Position numbers and translations under genes: made by a program. Source: Methanobacteriota archaeon (GTDB lineage: Archaea; Halobacteriota; Methanomicrobia; Methanomicrobiales; Methanoculleaceae). Taken from it: a stretch of DNA of 7,571 nucleotides. The stretch spans positions 1 through 7,571 of the forward strand of contig JAEWMO010000094.1 in NCBI GenBank assembly GCA_023457135.1, given 5' to 3'. Positions 5,747 through 7,571 of the stretch are shown piece by piece. How positions within the stretch are numbered: position 1 is the first letter of the stretch; the number at the start of each line of letters is the position of its first letter. The notes beneath the pieces are model-generated. The model did not search any database. It had not been told where the DNA came from and saw only the letters and a list, made by a program, of their open reading frames with translations.

Positions 5747-7571
5747 AACAGGTATTGCTCGACCTTCAGTCAGGGTCTATCCAGGTGGAGGACGTTCCCG
5801 TTCCCGCCGCAACGAGAGGAGTCGTCGTCCAGAACGCCTACTCCCTCATCAGTGCCGGCACCGAGTCGTCGCTGATCAACCTCGCACAGCAGTCGCTCGT
5901 CGGCAAAGCGAAAGCACGCCCCGACGACGTGAAGAAAGTCCTCCAGAAGATCGGGACCGACGGACCCCTCTCGGCCTACCAGCAGGCGATGGGCCGTCTC
6001 TCAAGGCCCGAGCCGCTCGGCTACAGCTGCGCGGGGACGGTGGTGACGACCGGGAGCGACGACTTTGAGGTCGGCGACCGCGTCGCCTGCGCCGGGGCGG
6101 GGTATGCGGTCCATGCCGAATACGTCGCGGTCCCGAAGAACCTCTGCGTCAGGGTTCCAGACGGCGTCAGCTTCAGGGAAGCAGCGTTCACGACCGTCGG
6201 GGCGATCGCGATGCAGGGCGTCAGGAATGCAGAGGTGACCGTGGGCGAGAACGTCGCGGTGATCGGCCTCGGCCTCATCGGGCTCCTCACGGTCCAGATC
6301 CTCAAGGCCGCGGGGTGCCGGGTGATCGGGATCGATATCGACCCCGAGAAACTCACGCTCGCGGGGAACCTCGGTGCCGACGTCGTCTCGAACTACGACG
6401 GGCTCGCCGGGCGGGTGAAGGCCTTCTCCCCGTTCGGGGCGGATGCGGTCATCATCACCGCGGCCACCCGGTCGAGCGCCCCCGTCGAGGCTGCCGGCCG
6501 CCTGGTCAGGGAGAAGGGCAGGGTCGTGGTCGTCGGGAACGTCGGGATGAACCTGCCCCGCGACGTCTTCTACGAGAAGGAGGCGGAGGTCGTCGTATCT
6601 AAATCCTACGGCCCCGGCCGCTACGACCGCAACTACGAGGAGAAGGGGATCGACTACCCGATCCTGGTCCGCTGGACCGAGCGGAGAAACATGGAGGCCT
6701 TCCTCGGCCTCGTAGAGCAGAAGAAGATCGATCTCGACCGGCTGATCACCCACACCTTCCCGCTTGATGGCGCACCGGATGCCTACAACCTCATCAATAC
6801 CGGAAAGGAGCGGTTCATCGGGGTCCTCCTGCAGTACAGCCCGAACGGGGCGGGCGCTGCCGGCACCGTCACCCGTCTCCCGGCGCCCGAGGCCCGGCCG
6901 CGGAAGGCGCCGGCCGGAGCACGGACGATCGGGTGCATCGGCGCCGGGGTCCATGCCCAGAGCGCCCTCTACCCGAACCTCTCCGGGCTCTCCGTGAACC
7001 TTGGCGGGGTCGCGACCGCGACCGGGCTCTCGGCGCAGTCGGTGGCGAAGAAGTACGGGTTTGCCTACTGCACCACCGACTACCGCAAGATCCTCGAGGA
7101 TCCCGGGACCGATGCAGTCCTGATCGCGACCAGAAATGATCTCCACGCCCCGATGGCGATCGAGGCCCTTCATGCCGGCAAGGATGTCTTCGTCGAGAAG
7201 CCGCTTGCCACCGATATCGAGAGTCTCCGGAGACTTGTCGCCGCGTGGAACGAGTCGGGACAGCACCTGATGGTCGGGTTCAACCGGCGGCACTCGCCGC
7301 TCGCCCGGAGGATGAAGGAGTTCTTCGGGAACCGGGCGACGCCGATGGTCCTGCACTACCGGGTCAACGCCGGACAGATCCCGCCCGAACACTGGGTCCA
7401 CGACAACGAGCAGGGCGGGGGAATGCTGATCTCGGAGTGCTGCCACTTCTTCGACTTCATGCAGTATATGACCGGGTCGCAGCCGGTCCAGGTCTACGCG
7501 AGAGCGATCGAGCCGACCGGGACCCTCCAGAAGTACGACAACTTCCAGGCAACCCTGGCGTTTGCGGACGG
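5743..7571 (+). CDS. Bi-domain oxidoreductase: MDR (alcohol-dehydrogenase-like) fused to Gfo/Idh/MocA (3' partial)
   Basis: The frame is open from ATG 5743 to the window end, with 609 complete codons. The ATG overlaps the previous stop as ATGA. Residues 1 to about 366 are a medium-chain dehydrogenase/reductase: an N-terminal GroES-like part, then a Rossmann fold with GLGLIG (175-180) and D198, which suggests NAD over NADP. Where zinc MDRs carry a ligand Cys and the GHE motif, this protein has SLISAGTE and LGYSCAGT, so the canonical catalytic zinc site is absent; the four-Cys structural loop is also missing. A Pro/Ala-rich linker (about 367-394) leads to a Gfo/Idh/MocA domain with GAGVHA (400-405), the EKP motif at 485-487 (K486 is the usual catalytic Lys) and the GGGMLISECCHFFD segment with H568 and D571. 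Homologues of this fusion are known in polysaccharide clusters, at about 700 residues, so roughly 100 are missing. Reaction unknown; likely redox modification of a nucleotide sugar or glycan. Confidence 0.92.
   Translation, partial: MKQVLLDLQSGSIQVEDVPVPAATRGVVVQNAYSLISAGTESSLINLAQQSLVGKAKARPDDVKKVLQKIGTDGPLSAYQQAMGRLSRPEPLGYSCAGTVVTTGSDDFEVGDRVACAGAGYAVHAEYVAVPKNLCVRVPDGVSFREAAFTTVGAIAMQGVRNAEVTVGENVAVIGLGLIGLLTVQILKAAGCRVIGIDIDPEKLTLAGNLGADVVSNYDGLAGRVKAFSPFGADAVIITAATRSSAPVEAAGRLVREKGRVVVVGNVGMNLPRDVFYEKEAEVVVSKSYGPGRYDRNYEEKGIDYPILVRWTERRNMEAFLGLVEQKKIDLDRLITHTFPLDGAPDAYNLINTGKERFIGVLLQYSPNGAGAAGTVTRLPAPEARPRKAPAGARTIGCIGAGVHAQSALYPNLSGLSVNLGGVATATGLSAQSVAKKYGFAYCTTDYRKILEDPGTDAVLIATRNDLHAPMAIEALHAGKDVFVEKPLATDIESLRRLVAAWNESGQHLMVGFNRRHSPLARRMKEFFGNRATPMVLHYRVNAGQIPPEHWVHDNEQGGGMLISECCHFFDFMQYMTGSQPVQVYARAIEPTGTLQKYDNFQATLAFAD

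Noticed and set aside
3366..5753. Identical 11-base openings (ATGAAACAGGT) of the GT4 and bi-domain genes
   Set aside because: Both encode a common Met-Lys-Gln-Val start; similarity stops at once and the proteins are unrelated, so this is coincidence.
7010..7025. Short tandem GCGACC repeat
   Set aside because: Two copies only, inside conserved coding sequence; expected by chance at this GC content.
6001..7446. 481-codon open frame on the minus strand
   Set aside because: It lies wholly opposite the bi-domain oxidoreductase, whose motifs are clear in the + frame. The minus product is a Gly/Asp/Arg/Val/Pro-rich sequence without domains, the usual antisense artefact of GC-rich codon use.

Overview
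The window is about 7.6 kb of GC-rich DNA that is almost entirely coding on the + strand. It holds six consecutive genes, the first cut at its 5' end and the last at its 3' end. The content is a surface-glycan or N-glycan biosynthesis cluster. Several traits point to a euryarchaeal methanogen of the Methanomicrobiales, with Methanoculleus-like composition: high GC, CTC/GTC/ATC/CGG-dominated codon use, strong GAGGTG/GAGGAG ribosome binding sites matching the archaeal anti-Shine-Dalgarno, proteins without haloarchaeal acidity, and a DPM1-like glycosyltransferase with two C-terminal membrane spans. This assignment is an inference; no rRNA or other phylogenetic marker is present.

Layout: (1) 1-792, a GT2 glycosyltransferase missing its N-terminus, probably a membrane-anchored polyprenyl-phosphate sugar transferase. 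(2) 813-1892, WecB, a UDP-GlcNAc 2-epimerase. (3) 1912-3285, WecC, a UDP-ManNAc 6-dehydrogenase with an unusual C-terminal tail and a perfect 8-bp hairpin across its stop codon. (4) An 80-nt gap, the only sizeable one. (5) 3366-4574, a WbuB-like GT4 glycosyltransferase. (6) 4559-5746, a protein with QxxDG repeats of the kind seen in alpha/alpha-toroid folds, function unknown. (7) 5743-window end, a two-domain oxidoreductase: an MDR (alcohol-dehydrogenase-like) half fused to a Gfo/Idh/MocA half. Its canonical zinc-ligand positions are replaced.

How the genes fit together: WecB and WecC convert UDP-GlcNAc to UDP-ManNAc and then UDP-ManNAcA, the uronic-acid donor that methanogens are known to use for N-glycans. 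The GT2 and GT4 enzymes would transfer sugars at the cytoplasmic membrane face. The toroid protein and the fused oxidoreductase are translationally coupled to each other and to GT4 (16-nt and 4-nt overlaps). They look like a dedicated sugar- or glycan-modifying module, and they are the least understood and most interesting part of the window. Short gaps and overlaps suggest one transcript, or two if the 80-nt gap contains a promoter.

No RNA gene, CRISPR array, insertion sequence or attachment site was seen. Large minus-strand open frames are antisense shadows typical of GC-rich coding DNA.
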